Counted from the first letter of the stretch, positions 43,537-53,256 are shown. The stretch: DNA of 64,000 nt from Chryseobacterium daecheongense (GCF_003729955.1 NZ_RJTX01000001.1:248001-312000); one strand, 5' to 3'. Translations and numbers: made by a program. Notes: a model not told the origin generated them from the letters alone.

Positions 43537-45365
43537 TTACAAATTGCTTTCAATGGCACTCACATTTTCACGGTAGAGCTCTACAGGCTTTTCCAATAAA
43601 ACAGCAATCACGGTCATATTTTTGTCTAATCTCTCCTTAGGAATGTCTATATAAATAATTCCGGGAGTCTGGCTCCAATATAATTTATTGTATGTTTTAT
43701 GACTGATGATAGAGCCTTCACCGGCAATACGTATTCTCGCAATGCCATTTTTAATACCTTTTAAAGCAATAGGTCCGGTTGGAGTTCCTTCTACAAAAAG
43801 ATAAATCGTTTGTTGATCTTTAGAAAGAGCAGATAACCCGGAATAATGCCCTTCAGGCAATCCTTTTCCGGTTTCAAACAAAGCTTCTGAATGTTTGCTG
43901 ATCCATTGCAGTGTTTCAGGATTTGTCTTTTTGGTCTGAATTTTCATATCCATGCCATCATAGGTTAATCCGGAGCTATTGAATATATTATTTCCGGCAT
44001 ATAATTCCCGCGCTATATTATAAACCGCCAATTTTGAATTTTTATCCTCTAATAATTCCGGTAAAGAGTGTTTTTCTTTAGAGATATCTTTTGAGAATAC
44101 AAGCGGATCGTTGAACTGTAGCTGCACTACGGTAACATCCTGATCAAAATTTACTTTGGATAAATTAAGATTGACTGTTCCATTGTTCCATTCAAAATAT
44201 ACTTTAGAGTTATGATCTCCGACAATTTTTGCGGAAACAGGTTGGGTTATTAATCCATAGATCTTGTCAAAATCTTTTGCCTCTTCCAGATAGAGAAATA
44301 AAGATTTCTTATTTCCCGAAAGGGAAGATTTTCCTTTGTAATTTTCAAACGGCAAGCCTTTTCGGGTGCCATAAATAGCTTCCGAATTCTTTGAGGTCCA
44401 TCTTCCGAGATTTTTCAGGATTTCCACTTGTTCTTCTGGAAGTGTGCCATCCGATTTTGGACCGATGTCCAGTAGCAGATTTCCACCCATGCTGATTACA
44501 TCTGCTAATGTTCTTACCAGCATATTCGGTGTTTTATAATTTTTATCAAAAGGTTGATAGCCCCACGAATCATTCATGGTATAACACAATTCCCAGGATT
44601 TGCTTTGCGGGGGAACTACCGGAATCCCCTGTTCAGGAGTTTCATAATCTCCAGCCTGGAATTAACAATGATGTCGGAATTGAATTTCTTCAAATTTTCC
44701 AGTGTTTTTGCGGCTTGCCATTCTTCAGAAGTGTGTTCCCAATCTCCATCAAACCATAATAGATCCGGTTGATATTGGCTGGAAAGCTCATTAAGCTGGG
44801 TTTGATAATACGTCACGAAATTCTGCCAGCGTTGAGGATCATCTTTAATCTCATACCTTTTTTGGGTTCTGGTATTAATGTCATAATAAGGATGGCTCCA
44901 ATCCGGAAGAGAGTAGTAAAGCCCTGTTTTCAATCCTGACTTTTTAAGCTCCTGAACAAAAGGTGTTAAAACATCTTTGTGAGCAGAAGAATTTACCGGT
45001 ATTGTTGTGGCTTTTTCCGCTTTAGAATTCCAAAGAGAAACACCATCGTGATGCTTTGTAGTGATCACTGCATACTTAGCCCCGGAATTTTTAATAAGTT
45101 TTACCCATTCTGCTGGTTGATACTGAGAAGCGGTAAAACCATTGAGCTGCTTCATATAATTATCATGATTGATATAATTATTGAAAAAGGCCCAGGATTC
45201 GGAGATACCATCCACAGAATAAATCCCCCAATGAATAAAAATACCAAGTTTGGCATCATTGAACCATTCCATTTTTTTTGAAACTGTTGGTTGTGTCTGA
45301 GCATGAACAGAATGGGCAGCTAAACTAAAGCTTAATAAAAGTATATTGGTGAGTCGGGTTCTCAT
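43537..45365 (-). pseudogene. Alpha-L-fucosidase (GH29), frameshifted
   Basis: The first part (45365 down to 44616) has a signal peptide (MRTRLTNILLLSFSLAAHSVHAQ) and GH29 motifs FIHWGIYSV, TTKHHDGVSLW and LLWFDGDWEH with the nucleophile Asp. After IIVNSRL the frame is lost (EIMKLLNRGFR and stop). The second part is open in another frame, with DYETPEQGIPVVPPQ, CYTMNDSWGY and GNLLLDIGPKSDG, then a C-terminal region. About 10 bases between RL and GDYETP seem deleted (family comparison); there is no homopolymer at the break. Confidence 0.8.
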
Positions 45366-45474
45366 TTCTCCTTTTTACGGCTAAAATAAGGAAAGTGGAG
45401 TAAATTACTAAGGGTAAAAGATTCAATCTTATTTATTAGTAATTTTAAGAAATCAATCATCCTAAAATAGAACT

Positions 45475-45984
45475 ATGAAAATGACAACAACACTTCTTAT
45501 CATTACGGCAACTCTTACAGCGCTCATTGGTGGACTTTTTTATGCCTATTCGTGCTCTGTTATCTTGGGATTGGGCAAATTATCGGATGCAGAATATTTG
45601 AAAGCCATGCAGTCCATCAACCGCGAGATCCTGAATCCTGTGTTTTTTATGAGCTTTATGGGAACTGCAGTTTTGCTTCCCATTACAACATTTATGTTGA
45701 GAGGGCAAAATCCGGCATTTTTATTTCTTTTATTGGCAACACTTGCTTACCTGATTGGTGTTTTTGGGGTTACTATGGCCGGAAATGTACCGCTTAATAA
45801 TCAATTGGACCAGTTTGATATTGTGAATTCCTCCACGGAAGCAATTAAAAAAATGCGTGATGGTTTTGAAAACAGATGGAATTTTCTCAATCACATCAGA
45901 AGCGTCTGTTCGATAGTAAGTATTGTTCTCGTTATTTGTGCCTGTATAGGATATAAATTCCGGGATATTTCCACCGGATTGTGA
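45475..45984 (+). CDS. DUF1772-family membrane protein
   Basis: 169 aa, four hydrophobic segments (about 7-30, 54-72, 81-99 and 141-160). NREILNPVFFMSFMGTA and GNVPLNNQLDQFD are typical of DUF1772, a family that includes anthrone-oxygenase-like proteins. Alternative start MTTTLLI at codon 3. Inner-membrane protein of unknown function. Confidence 0.8.
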   Translation: MKMTTTLLIITATLTALIGGLFYAYSCSVILGLGKLSDAEYLKAMQSINREILNPVFFMSFMGTAVLLPITTFMLRGQNPAFLFLLLATLAYLIGVFGVTMAGNVPLNNQLDQFDIVNSSTEAIKKMRDGFENRWNFLNHIRSVCSIVSIVLVICACIGYKFRDISTGL

Positions 45985-46139
45985 AAATTCAGTAAAAATA
46001 CGTAGTGAGATTCCGTGTTTTTACGGATGTCTTGTATTGGTTTTATGCTGATCTTTACACCAGCATTAGACAAAAAGGAAATTTAAGCATTAAGTCTCCA
46101 AAAACTAATAACCATCAACGCTCAAATTTCAGAAAGAAG

Positions 46140-46166
46140 AAAGGCAGCTTTTTATAAGCTGCCTTT
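46140..46166. terminator. Bidirectional terminator between DUF1772 and rpe
   Basis: AAAGGCAGCTT pairs with AAGCTGCCTTT around TTTAT; tails are A/T-rich on both sides. Confidence 0.75.
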
Positions 46167-46188
46167 AATTTTATGGTAAAGAAAAGTT

Positions 46189-46839
46189 TTAAATTTTTAA
46201 AAGCTCAATGGTTCTCTCCGGGCTTTCGGAAGAAAATACTGCATTTCCTGCCACTAAAACATCTGCTCCTGCTTCAAACAATTTGGAAGCATTGTCAAGA
46301 TTTACTCCGCCATCCACTTCAATAAGTGCTGTAGAGTTGTTGCTTAAGATAAGATCTTTGGTTTCTGCGATCTTTTTATAGGTGTTTTCAATGAACTTCT
46401 GTCCGCCAAATCCTGGGTTAACGCTCATCAATAATACCAAATCCACATCTGCGATAATATCTTCCAACATTAAAACCGGTGTGGAAGGGTTTAAAACAAC
46501 TCCTGCTTTCGCTCCTTTGCTCTGGATATGATGAATGGTTCTGTGAAGGTGAGTACAGGCTTCATAATGCACGGAAACAAGATCTGCTCCGTGATCAATG
46601 AATTCATCTACATATTTTTCAGGCTCTACGATCATCAAATGTACATCTACAAATTTCTTCGCGTGTTGCTGCACTGTTTTCATCACCGGAAAGCCAAAAG
46701 AAATGTTAGGAACAAATCTTCCGTCCATCACATCAATGTGGAACCAGTCTGCCTGCGAGTTGTTCAGCATTTCAATATCTCTTTGCAGATTCCCAAAGTC
46801 TGCAGATAAAAGGGAAGGAGCAATAAGCTTCGTTTTCAT
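46189..46839 (-). CDS. rpe: Ribulose-phosphate 3-epimerase
   Basis: 216 aa TIM barrel interconverting ribulose-5-phosphate and xylulose-5-phosphate in the pentose phosphate pathway. Motifs: APSLLSADFGNL, HIDVMDGRFVPNISFG with metal His and Asp, VDVHLMI, LLMSVNPGFGGQKF and IEVDGGVN. Monocistronic. Confidence 0.97.
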   Translation of the reverse strand: MKTKLIAPSLLSADFGNLQRDIEMLNNSQADWFHIDVMDGRFVPNISFGFPVMKTVQQHAKKFVDVHLMIVEPEKYVDEFIDHGADLVSVHYEACTHLHRTIHHIQSKGAKAGVVLNPSTPVLMLEDIIADVDLVLLMSVNPGFGGQKFIENTYKKIAETKDLILSNNSTALIEVDGGVNLDNASKLFEAGADVLVAGNAVFSSESPERTIELLKI

Positions 46840-46949
46840 TTTTACTTTTTATACTTTATATTAATTTAGAGGCAAGAGAAAAGAACAAAGAAAAAAGACA
46901 GTTTTTTATATTGATAACATCTTTATTCTTTGTTCTTGCTTCTTATTTC

Positions 46950-48023
46950 TTAATGATATTTCAGTTTCATTTCCGGTTGTATTTTCAAAACGGTTTCATA
47001 GATGAGCTTGATTACGTTTCCTACGTCTTCTTTAGCCACCATTTCCACCGTTGTATGCATATAGCGCAAAGGTAAGGAAATTAATGCACTTGGAACTCCG
47101 CCATTGGAAAGGGCAAAAGCATCCGTGTCAGTTCCTGTTGTTCTGCTTGATGCTGCTCTTTGATAAGGGATCTTTTTCACTTTTGCCGTATCGATGATCA
47201 ATTCCCTGATGACATGGTGAACGGTTGGTGCAAAGAAAATTACCGGACCTGCACCACATTTCTGATCACCCTCTTTTTTCTTTTCGATCATGGGAGTAGT
47301 GGTGTCATGGGTTACGTCTGTAACGATGGCGATATTAGGTTTGATATTATCAGCAATCATATCGGCACCATATAAACCGACTTCTTCCTGTACGGAATTG
47401 GTAATATATAATCCGAAAGGAAGTGTTTTTTTATTTTCTTTCAAAAGTCTTGCGACTTCCGCGATCATAAACCCTCCGATTCTATTGTCTAATGCTCTGC
47501 AAACAAAATAGCGGTCGTTCAGTTCGAAGAATTCATCAGGATAGGTGATCATACAGCCTACATAAATTCCCAGGTCTTCCACTTCTTTTTTGGTAGTGGC
47601 TCCACAATCGATGAAAATATTTTCAATTTTAGGCGTTGGTTCATTCTGGTTGGTTCTCGTATGAATCGCCGGCCATCCGAATACTCCTTTTACTATTCCT
47701 TTTTCTCCATGAATATGAACCACTTTTGAAGGAGCAATTGTCTGATCGGAACCTCCGTTTCGGATCACATAGATCAGTCCATCATCGGTAATATAGTTCA
47801 CATACCATGAAATTTCATCCGCATGAGCTTCAATCACCACTTTGAATTCAGCTTCCGGATTGATGATCCCATAGCAGGTTCCGTAATGGTCTATTTCTAT
47901 CTTATCCACGTAAGGACGGATGTAATCCATCCATACTTCCTGCCCATTGCGCTCGTAACCTGTTGGAGATGATGTGTTTAAATATTTCTCTAAAAATTTT
48001 AAAGATTTCTTTTCAAATTTCAT
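46950..48023 (-). CDS. M42-family metallopeptidase (glutamyl aminopeptidase-like)
   Basis: 357 aa. M42 metal-binding motifs: IEAHADEISWYV, CRALDNRIGGFM (bridging Asp), NSVQEEVGLYGA (catalytic Glu-Glu), VTDVTHDT, and SRTTGTDTDAFA. M42 peptidases form large tetrahedral cytoplasmic assemblies that degrade peptides from the N-terminus. No signal peptide. Divergent from DUF4294. Confidence 0.92.
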   Translation of the reverse strand: MKFEKKSLKFLEKYLNTSSPTGYERNGQEVWMDYIRPYVDKIEIDHYGTCYGIINPEAEFKVVIEAHADEISWYVNYITDDGLIYVIRNGGSDQTIAPSKVVHIHGEKGIVKGVFGWPAIHTRTNQNEPTPKIENIFIDCGATTKKEVEDLGIYVGCMITYPDEFFELNDRYFVCRALDNRIGGFMIAEVARLLKENKKTLPFGLYITNSVQEEVGLYGADMIADNIKPNIAIVTDVTHDTTTPMIEKKKEGDQKCGAGPVIFFAPTVHHVIRELIIDTAKVKKIPYQRAASSRTTGTDTDAFALSNGGVPSALISLPLRYMHTTVEMVAKEDVGNVIKLIYETVLKIQPEMKLKYH

Positions 48024-48074
48024 AAAAAGGAATGATTTTTGCGTTTAATTTTTGTTCTAATACGCGTAAAAATA

Positions 48075-48782
48075 ATGAATTTTAGTAAGATTATTTGCCT
48101 TTTTCTTTTCTTTTTCGGCGTGTGTGCTTTCGGGCAAAAAGACTCAACTATTACAGTAAAGTCATTGAGCCAGTACCCACCGGAAGAATTAAGAGTAGAT
48201 GAATTCGGGAATAAGTATTATTATGATGAAAGGCAAAAAGCCAAAATCTATGAAATAAACGGTGAAGTAGTCATTGTATTGGATGAGCTTGTATTGGTGA
48301 ACAAGCCTAAGTTTAATAATCAGCTGGACAGAAACTATTACTATTTCCTAAATAAAAAATTATACAGGGTATATCCTTTATTTCTGACTGCTTTGCAGCA
48401 ATACAGAGATATTCAGAAAGAAATGACTGATATGGATAGTAAGGTAAGGAGAAAGTACGTAAGAGACCGACAAAATATCCTTGCGGATCAATATGAAAAA
48501 CAGTTAAGAGATCTTACTACAACGGAAGGACAGGTTTTTGCCAAGCTGATGAACAGAGCTACAGGAAAAAACGTGTATGAGATCATCAAAGAGATGAGAG
48601 GCGGATGGAGCGCTTTCTGGTGGAATGTAAAAGGAAAAATGGCGGATATCGATATTAAGGATCAGTATAACCCGCATAAGAACAGAACGGATGAGTTCCT
48701 GGAATCTCTTCTTCAGTCCAACTGGAATTCCGGGTATTTACAGCCTTATCCCGGGGCAAGCGATTTCAAAGTAGCAAAATAA
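48075..48782 (+). CDS. DUF4294 secreted protein
   Basis: 235 aa from ATG 48075. Signal peptide MNFSKIICLFLFFFGVCAFGQK, then a charged helical region (YPLFLTALQQYRDIQKEMTDMDSKVRRKY) and the segment RGGWSAFWWNVKGKMADIDIKDQYNP characteristic of DUF4294. Probably periplasmic; role unknown, confined to Bacteroidota. A TTG at 48039 would add 12 codons and spoil the signal peptide. Confidence 0.82.
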   Translation: MNFSKIICLFLFFFGVCAFGQKDSTITVKSLSQYPPEELRVDEFGNKYYYDERQKAKIYEINGEVVIVLDELVLVNKPKFNNQLDRNYYYFLNKKLYRVYPLFLTALQQYRDIQKEMTDMDSKVRRKYVRDRQNILADQYEKQLRDLTTTEGQVFAKLMNRATGKNVYEIIKEMRGGWSAFWWNVKGKMADIDIKDQYNPHKNRTDEFLESLLQSNWNSGYLQPYPGASDFKVAK

Positions 48783-48796
48783 TAAACTGCATAAAA

Positions 48797-48835
48797 GAAA
48801 AATTCCTGTAAGTCTTTACAGGAATTTTTCTTTTA
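48797..48835. terminator. Bidirectional terminator overlapping the NUDIX stop
   Basis: A 15-bp stem (48797-48811 with 48816-48830). The right arm encodes the last codons and stop of the minus-strand NUDIX gene. Confidence 0.75.
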
Positions 48836-49232
48836 ATTTATCGAATACAATTTGATCTATTGGCAATGGGAACGGATTATCCGGCCGGCTGATGTCGATC
48901 CATTCCGTTTTTTCAATGCATGGATCAAGAATAAGGAAATCTTCTTCGTTCACAATATTCACAATATAATATATGGTAAGTAGCTGCTCATTTTCCCTGA
49001 AGCGAGAAACCAGAAAATCTTCCTGTGTATATAAATGTTCTACAACGTCTATTTTTACATTCAGCTCTTCATCAAATTCACGGTGAAGGCAGTCGATCAG
49101 CCCTTCTCCGAATTCCAATCCGCCTCCGGGAAACTTCATTAACGGTTCACCTGCATATTCTTCAAATAAGGTAAGGACTTTCTGGTCCTTTACAGCACAA
49201 GCATAAACTCTGATGTTGATCTTGTCTATCAT
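48816..49232 (-). CDS. NUDIX hydrolase
   Basis: 138 aa. The NUDIX box reads GGGLEFGEGLIDCLHREFDEEL, fitting GX5EX7REUXEEXGU, and would bind Mg and a nucleoside diphosphate-linked substrate. Substrate not determinable. The last codons (KFL, stop) are part of a terminator hairpin. Confidence 0.9.
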   Translation of the reverse strand: MIDKINIRVYACAVKDQKVLTLFEEYAGEPLMKFPGGGLEFGEGLIDCLHREFDEELNVKIDVVEHLYTQEDFLVSRFRENEQLLTIYYIVNIVNEEDFLILDPCIEKTEWIDISRPDNPFPLPIDQIVFDKLKEKFL

Positions 49233-49366
49233 ATATTATATTTTGTATAGCTAAAATAAGGAAATTTTTAAAGTTATAAGTGAAGAGTTATAAGTTTAAA
49301 ACTATAAATCACGATAGCGGAATTAGATATTTTTAGATCACTCATAATTTATCATTTATAATTTCT

Positions 49367-50041
49367 TTAAAGCTTTATGGCATTGATCATTTCTCTTTTT
49401 CCCGGAGGTCCTTGTTTCTTTTCCACTTTGAAATTAAGCTCCTCAAGAATTCTTCTTACGCTTCCTTTAGAAGAATAGGTGGTTAATAATCCGTTCACAC
49501 TCATTTTATCGGAAACCATTTCAAAAAGCGGTTTTTCCCAAAGATCAGGCTGAACCCTTGCTCCAAAACAGTCATAATAGACGAGGTTGATACTAGGTAA
49601 GTCAATGTCTTTCAGGTCAAAGAAGTCGCATTGAATCTTTTTCAGGCGAAAGCCTTTAATAATTTCAACAGATTTTTCCCAATCTGACTGATGAATTTTT
49701 TGATAAATATTTTTGAATTCAGGGTTACCAAAAAGTTCAAAATAGGCTAAATCTTCGATTTCGGATTCATTTATGGGATATTTTTCCAGAGAAAAATAGT
49801 TGATAACATGATTTTTGTCAGTTTTTAAATATTCATTAATTGTTACTAAAACATTCAAACCTGTTCCAAAACCGAGTTCTAAAATATTAATTTCGCAATC
49901 ATTTATTAAATTTAGTCCATTTTTGATAAACACGTGTTCGGCTTCCTGTAAAGCTCCGTGATGAGAATGGTAGTTTTCATTTAATTCATTGATAAACAAT
50001 GTTTTACTACCGTCATTAGTGGTCTTAATTTCTCTTTTCAA
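49367..50041 (-). CDS. mnmD: tRNA U34 methyltransferase MnmD-like
   Basis: 224 aa. SAM motif NILELGFGTGLNVL, NYFSLEKYPI and the motif VYYDCFGARVQPDLW with QGPPGKREM near the end are typical of the MnmD domain (DUF752). It methylates 5-aminomethyl-2-thiouridine at the tRNA wobble base; in Proteobacteria it is fused to MnmC's oxidase, but here it stands alone. Confidence 0.88.
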   Translation of the reverse strand: MKREIKTTNDGSKTLFINELNENYHSHHGALQEAEHVFIKNGLNLINDCEINILELGFGTGLNVLVTINEYLKTDKNHVINYFSLEKYPINESEIEDLAYFELFGNPEFKNIYQKIHQSDWEKSVEIIKGFRLKKIQCDFFDLKDIDLPSINLVYYDCFGARVQPDLWEKPLFEMVSDKMSVNGLLTTYSSKGSVRRILEELNFKVEKKQGPPGKREMINAIKL

Positions 50042-50093
50042 GCTATTTTTTTGTCAAATTTACTCCAAAATTTTTATATTTAGAAAATTATGT

Positions 50094-50101
50094 TAAATTT
50101 G
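50094..50101 (+). promoter_or_regulatory. -7 box of ilvE
   Basis: TAAATTTG, exact TAnnTTTG match, 25 nt before the ATG at 50127. Confidence 0.5.
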
Positions 50102-50126
50102 TAGAACATCGTAAAAAATTTTAGAA

Positions 50127-51200
50127 ATGATAATTCAAAAAACCGAGAAATCCAGAATTTCTACATTCGACCCTAATAATTTTTCGTTCGGAAATACTTT
50201 TATCGATCATATGATCATCTGTGAGTACGAAAACGGAAAATGGGGTGAAGTAAAATTAGTGCCTTATGGACCTTTAGCATTTACGCCTGCGATGATGGGA
50301 GTAAACTACGGGCAAGCTTGTTTTGAAGGAATGAAAGCTTATAAAGATAAGGACGGACAGGTTTTTCTTTTCAGGCCTGAAAAGAATTTTGAACGTATCA
50401 ACAAATCAGCGAAGCGTCTGGCAATGCCGGAAGTAACGGAAGAGATGTTTTTAGACGGTTTAAAAGCATTGGTAGATATAGACAGAGACTGGATCCCTTA
50501 CGGAGAAGGAATGTCTTTATATATAAGACCATTAATTTTCGCAACGGAAGAGGCATTGAAAGCAAGAGTAGCAGATAAATATATGTTTGCGATTGTGGCA
50601 ACGCCTGCAAAAAGCTATTATAGCGCACCGGTTTCCGTAAAGATCTCAGATCACTATTCAAGAGCGGCTAATGGTGGTGTAGGTTCTGCTAAAGCAGCAG
50701 GAAACTATGCAGCGTCTTTCTATCCGACTCAATTGGCGATCGAAGAAGGATATGACCAAATTATCTGGACGGATGACTCTACTCATGAATATTTTGAGGA
50801 AAGTGGGACTATGAATGTTTTCGTGAGAATCAACGATACGATTTATACGCCGCCTACATCTGAGAAAATCCTTGATGGAGTTACCAGAGACAGTTTTATT
50901 CAATTGGCTAAGAGAAGAGGGTTTGAAGTAAAAGTAGAGCCTATTAAAGTAACAGATGTGATAGAAGCTCAGAAAAACGGAACTTTGAAAGAAGTTTGGG
51001 GAGTAGGAACCGCTGTGGTAACTACTGTTTTCGAAGCATTAGGATATAAAGGCCAAAAACTGGAACTGCCTAGACTTTCCGATGAAGAAAGCTATGCAAC
51101 GATCCTTAAAAATGATTTGGTAAACTTACAGAACAATCTTTCTGAAGATCCTTTCGGATGGAGAGTATTAGTGGAAAAGAATGTTCTTGAAACTGTTTAA
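50127..51200 (+). CDS. ilvE: Branched-chain-amino-acid aminotransferase
   Basis: 357-aa fold-type IV PLP enzyme, the long (group II) form. Motifs: GQACFEGMKAYK, the PLP-lysine region GSAKAAGNYAAS, EESGTMNVFVRI and GVTRDSFIQLAKRRG. Catalyses the last step of Val/Leu/Ile synthesis and the first of their breakdown. Own promoter and a terminator at 51225-51250. Confidence 0.96.
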   Translation: MIIQKTEKSRISTFDPNNFSFGNTFIDHMIICEYENGKWGEVKLVPYGPLAFTPAMMGVNYGQACFEGMKAYKDKDGQVFLFRPEKNFERINKSAKRLAMPEVTEEMFLDGLKALVDIDRDWIPYGEGMSLYIRPLIFATEEALKARVADKYMFAIVATPAKSYYSAPVSVKISDHYSRAANGGVGSAKAAGNYAASFYPTQLAIEEGYDQIIWTDDSTHEYFEESGTMNVFVRINDTIYTPPTSEKILDGVTRDSFIQLAKRRGFEVKVEPIKVTDVIEAQKNGTLKEVWGVGTAVVTTVFEALGYKGQKLELPRLSDEESYATILKNDLVNLQNNLSEDPFGWRVLVEKNVLETV

Positions 51201-51224
51201 TTGTTAGACCAATATTTATATTTG

Positions 51225-51250
51225 AAGCCGGGAATTTTCCTGGCTTTTTT
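51225..51250 (+). terminator. Terminator after ilvE
   Basis: AAGCCgGGAA pairs with TTCCtGGCTT, then six T. The rest of the 300-bp gap to the gldI-like gene holds nothing recognised. Confidence 0.75.
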
Positions 51251-51500
51251 ATTTCTGTTCAATACAAGATTATCATGTAAAGGTTAAAGATTTAAGACAG
51301 CAAAGTAATAGTCAATTTCACTGACTTTAATAAACGAACTTCATCCAGCTTTGCTGCTTTCTTTGCTATCTTGAATAAAATACTGACATACAGAAAACTT
51401 TGCGTTTAATATAAAAGCAATTTTTATTAAAAAGTTTTATTTCAATATCTTCATCAAGTTTTGTAATTGATTCCCGAAATGTGTATTTTCGCAAAAGTTT

Positions 51501-52013
51501 ATGAAAAAATTAGTCTTCATATCGGTATTGGGATTGTTGAGCTGCAACAGAAACACGCAGACTCCGCATCCTCCTGTAGGTGGTGTTTTGAGCCAGAATG
51601 ACCTTGATGTTTCCAAGGAAAGGATGAAGAATCTTAACGGATTGGAGAGAAAGCACATCCAGGAATGGATCAACACTCAGTCTGTAAAATATTATCCTAC
51701 ACAGCTTAATTATTGGGTGAACACCGAGAACTTTGACAGAAGGGAAAGAAGGCAGGACAATACGTTCATCTCTTATTCTTATGAGCTGTATGACTTTGAC
51801 CAAACCAAGATCTACGACCAGCCGATTGAAAGAAGGGATGCGAGATTCGGACACTTTGATGAATTGAAAGCAGTAGAAAATGCATTGCGTTTTATCCAGG
51901 ATGGAGAGGAAGTGACCCTTTTAGTGCCATCTTCTTTAGCTTACGGAACGTATGGAGACGAAAAGAAAATAGATAACGATATACCATTGATCATAAAATT
52001 AAAAGCGCTATAA
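51501..52013 (+). CDS. gldI: GldI-like FKBP-type peptidyl-prolyl isomerase lipoprotein
   Basis: 170 aa. Lipoprotein signal MKKLVFISVLGLLSC with lipobox Cys15, then a divergent FKBP domain (FISYSYELYDFDQ, ALRFIQDGEEVTLLVPSSLAYGTYGD, IPLIIKLKAL). Resembles GldI, which supports gliding motility and type IX secretion in Flavobacterium. Abuts the next isomerase gene with no gap, so the two are coupled folding factors at the cell envelope. Confidence 0.82.
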   Translation: MKKLVFISVLGLLSCNRNTQTPHPPVGGVLSQNDLDVSKERMKNLNGLERKHIQEWINTQSVKYYPTQLNYWVNTENFDRRERRQDNTFISYSYELYDFDQTKIYDQPIERRDARFGHFDELKAVENALRFIQDGEEVTLLVPSSLAYGTYGDEKKIDNDIPLIIKLKAL

Positions 52014-53129
52014 ATGAGATTGTTTAACAAGAATATAATTCTGGCAGCGGCAAGTATCTCGCTGATGAGTTGTACACCAATTTATAAAAAAATGAACGTA
52101 GACAAAGAAACTTACGAAGGTCTTAATGACGGACTTTATGCGAATCTTCAGACAACGAAAGGGAATATGATCGTGAAGTTTGAGGACAAGAAATCACCGG
52201 TAACTGTAGCGAACTTCATCGGTCTTGCAGAAGGAAAGATTGATAACAAAGCTAAGGCGAAAGGAGTTCCTTTCTATGACGGAACCATTTTCCACAGAGT
52301 GATCAAAGATTTTATGATCCAGGGAGGTGATCCTCAGGGAACAGGAATGGGAGATCCTGGGTATAAGTTCGAAGATGAGAAAAACGATCTTAAACATACT
52401 GGAAAAGGAGTTTTATCTATGGCGAATTCAGGGCCTAACTCTAACGGTTCTCAGTTCTTCATCACAGAAGTTCCTACGCCTTGGTTAGACGGAAGACACA
52501 CGATCTTCGGTAAAGTGGTAAAAGGAGAGGAAGTAATCGATGCGATTGCGAACGTAGAAAAAGGAGCTCAGGATAAGCCTAAAACTGATGTTGTTTTACA
52601 GAAAGTATCTGTATTCAGCAAAGGTGATGAGTATAAAAACTACGATGCTGCTAAAACCTTCAACGAAGGAAAAGCTAAAATAGCAGAAAACAATAAAGCA
52701 TACGCAGCGAAAGAAGAAGCTGAAAGAAAGAAAAAAGAGGAGGAATTCAAAGCCAACCAATTGAAAATGGTTGAGGATTTAAAAGCAGGAATGCAGAAAA
52801 CAGAGTCCGGACTTTACTATAAAATTACGAAAACCACTTCCGGAAAAGCTCCTAAAGCTGGTGACAATGTATCTGTACACTATGCAGGAAAATTAGTAGA
52901 CGGAACAGAGTTCGATTCTTCTTTCAAGAGAAATGAGCCTATCGATATTCCTATCGGAATGGGAAGAGTGATCAAAGGATGGGATGAAGGAATCCTGTTA
53001 TTAAAAGAAGGAGAAACAGCAACCTTATTGATCCCGCCTGCAATGGCTTACGGTGAAAGAGGAGCAGGTGGTGTTATTCCGCCAAACGCCTGGTTAGTTT
53101 TCGATGTGGAGCTTGTGAAAGTGAAGTAA
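52014..53129 (+). CDS. Cyclophilin-FKBP dual-family immunophilin lipoprotein
   Basis: 371 aa. Lipoprotein signal ending LMSC (Cys20). Cyclophilin domain about 40-205 (FHRVIKDFMIQGGDP, MANSGPNSNGSQFFIT, WLDGRHTIFGKV), a lysine/glutamate-rich helical linker about 215-255, and an FKBP domain about 265-371 (VSVHYAGKLVDGTEFDSSF, IPPAMAYGERGAGGVIPPNAWLVFDVELV). Both active sites look complete. Fusions of two isomerase families are known but uncommon. Probably in the periplasm, tethered to the membrane; paired with the GldI-like gene. Confidence 0.93.
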   Translation: MRLFNKNIILAAASISLMSCTPIYKKMNVDKETYEGLNDGLYANLQTTKGNMIVKFEDKKSPVTVANFIGLAEGKIDNKAKAKGVPFYDGTIFHRVIKDFMIQGGDPQGTGMGDPGYKFEDEKNDLKHTGKGVLSMANSGPNSNGSQFFITEVPTPWLDGRHTIFGKVVKGEEVIDAIANVEKGAQDKPKTDVVLQKVSVFSKGDEYKNYDAAKTFNEGKAKIAENNKAYAAKEEAERKKKEEEFKANQLKMVEDLKAGMQKTESGLYYKITKTTSGKAPKAGDNVSVHYAGKLVDGTEFDSSFKRNEPIDIPIGMGRVIKGWDEGILLLKEGETATLLIPPAMAYGERGAGGVIPPNAWLVFDVELVKVK

Positions 53130-53150
53130 TTGAAATTGAAAATATTGGAA

Positions 53151-53177
53151 AGCCACCTGTGAAGGTGGCTTTTTTTG
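53151..53177 (+). terminator. Terminator after the immunophilin gene
   Basis: AGCCACC pairs with GGTGGCT around TGTGAA, then seven T. Confidence 0.85.
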
Positions 53178-53186
53178 TTGAAAATT

Positions 53187-53209
53187 CCGTAGAAATACGG
53201 TTTTCCGTA
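53187..53209. promoter_or_regulatory. CCGTA/TACGG palindromic element before the PRTase gene
   Basis: Three half-sites at 4-nt spacing, CCGTA-gaaa-TACGG-tttt-CCGTA, ending 47 bp before the PRTase start codon. The same TACGG-N4-CCGTA palindrome lies 55 bp before DUF3606 (21584-21599), and CCGTG-tttt-TACGG is at 46013-46026. Confidence 0.5.
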
Positions 53210-53256
53210 AGGTGGTGGAAGTGTATATTCATAAATTTCAAATTAATATTTTATAA

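Noticed and set aside
44590..44660. Fucosidase break as a homopolymer sequencing error
   Set aside because: No long mononucleotide run at the break, and the flanking family motifs are missing several residues, which fits a multi-base deletion better.
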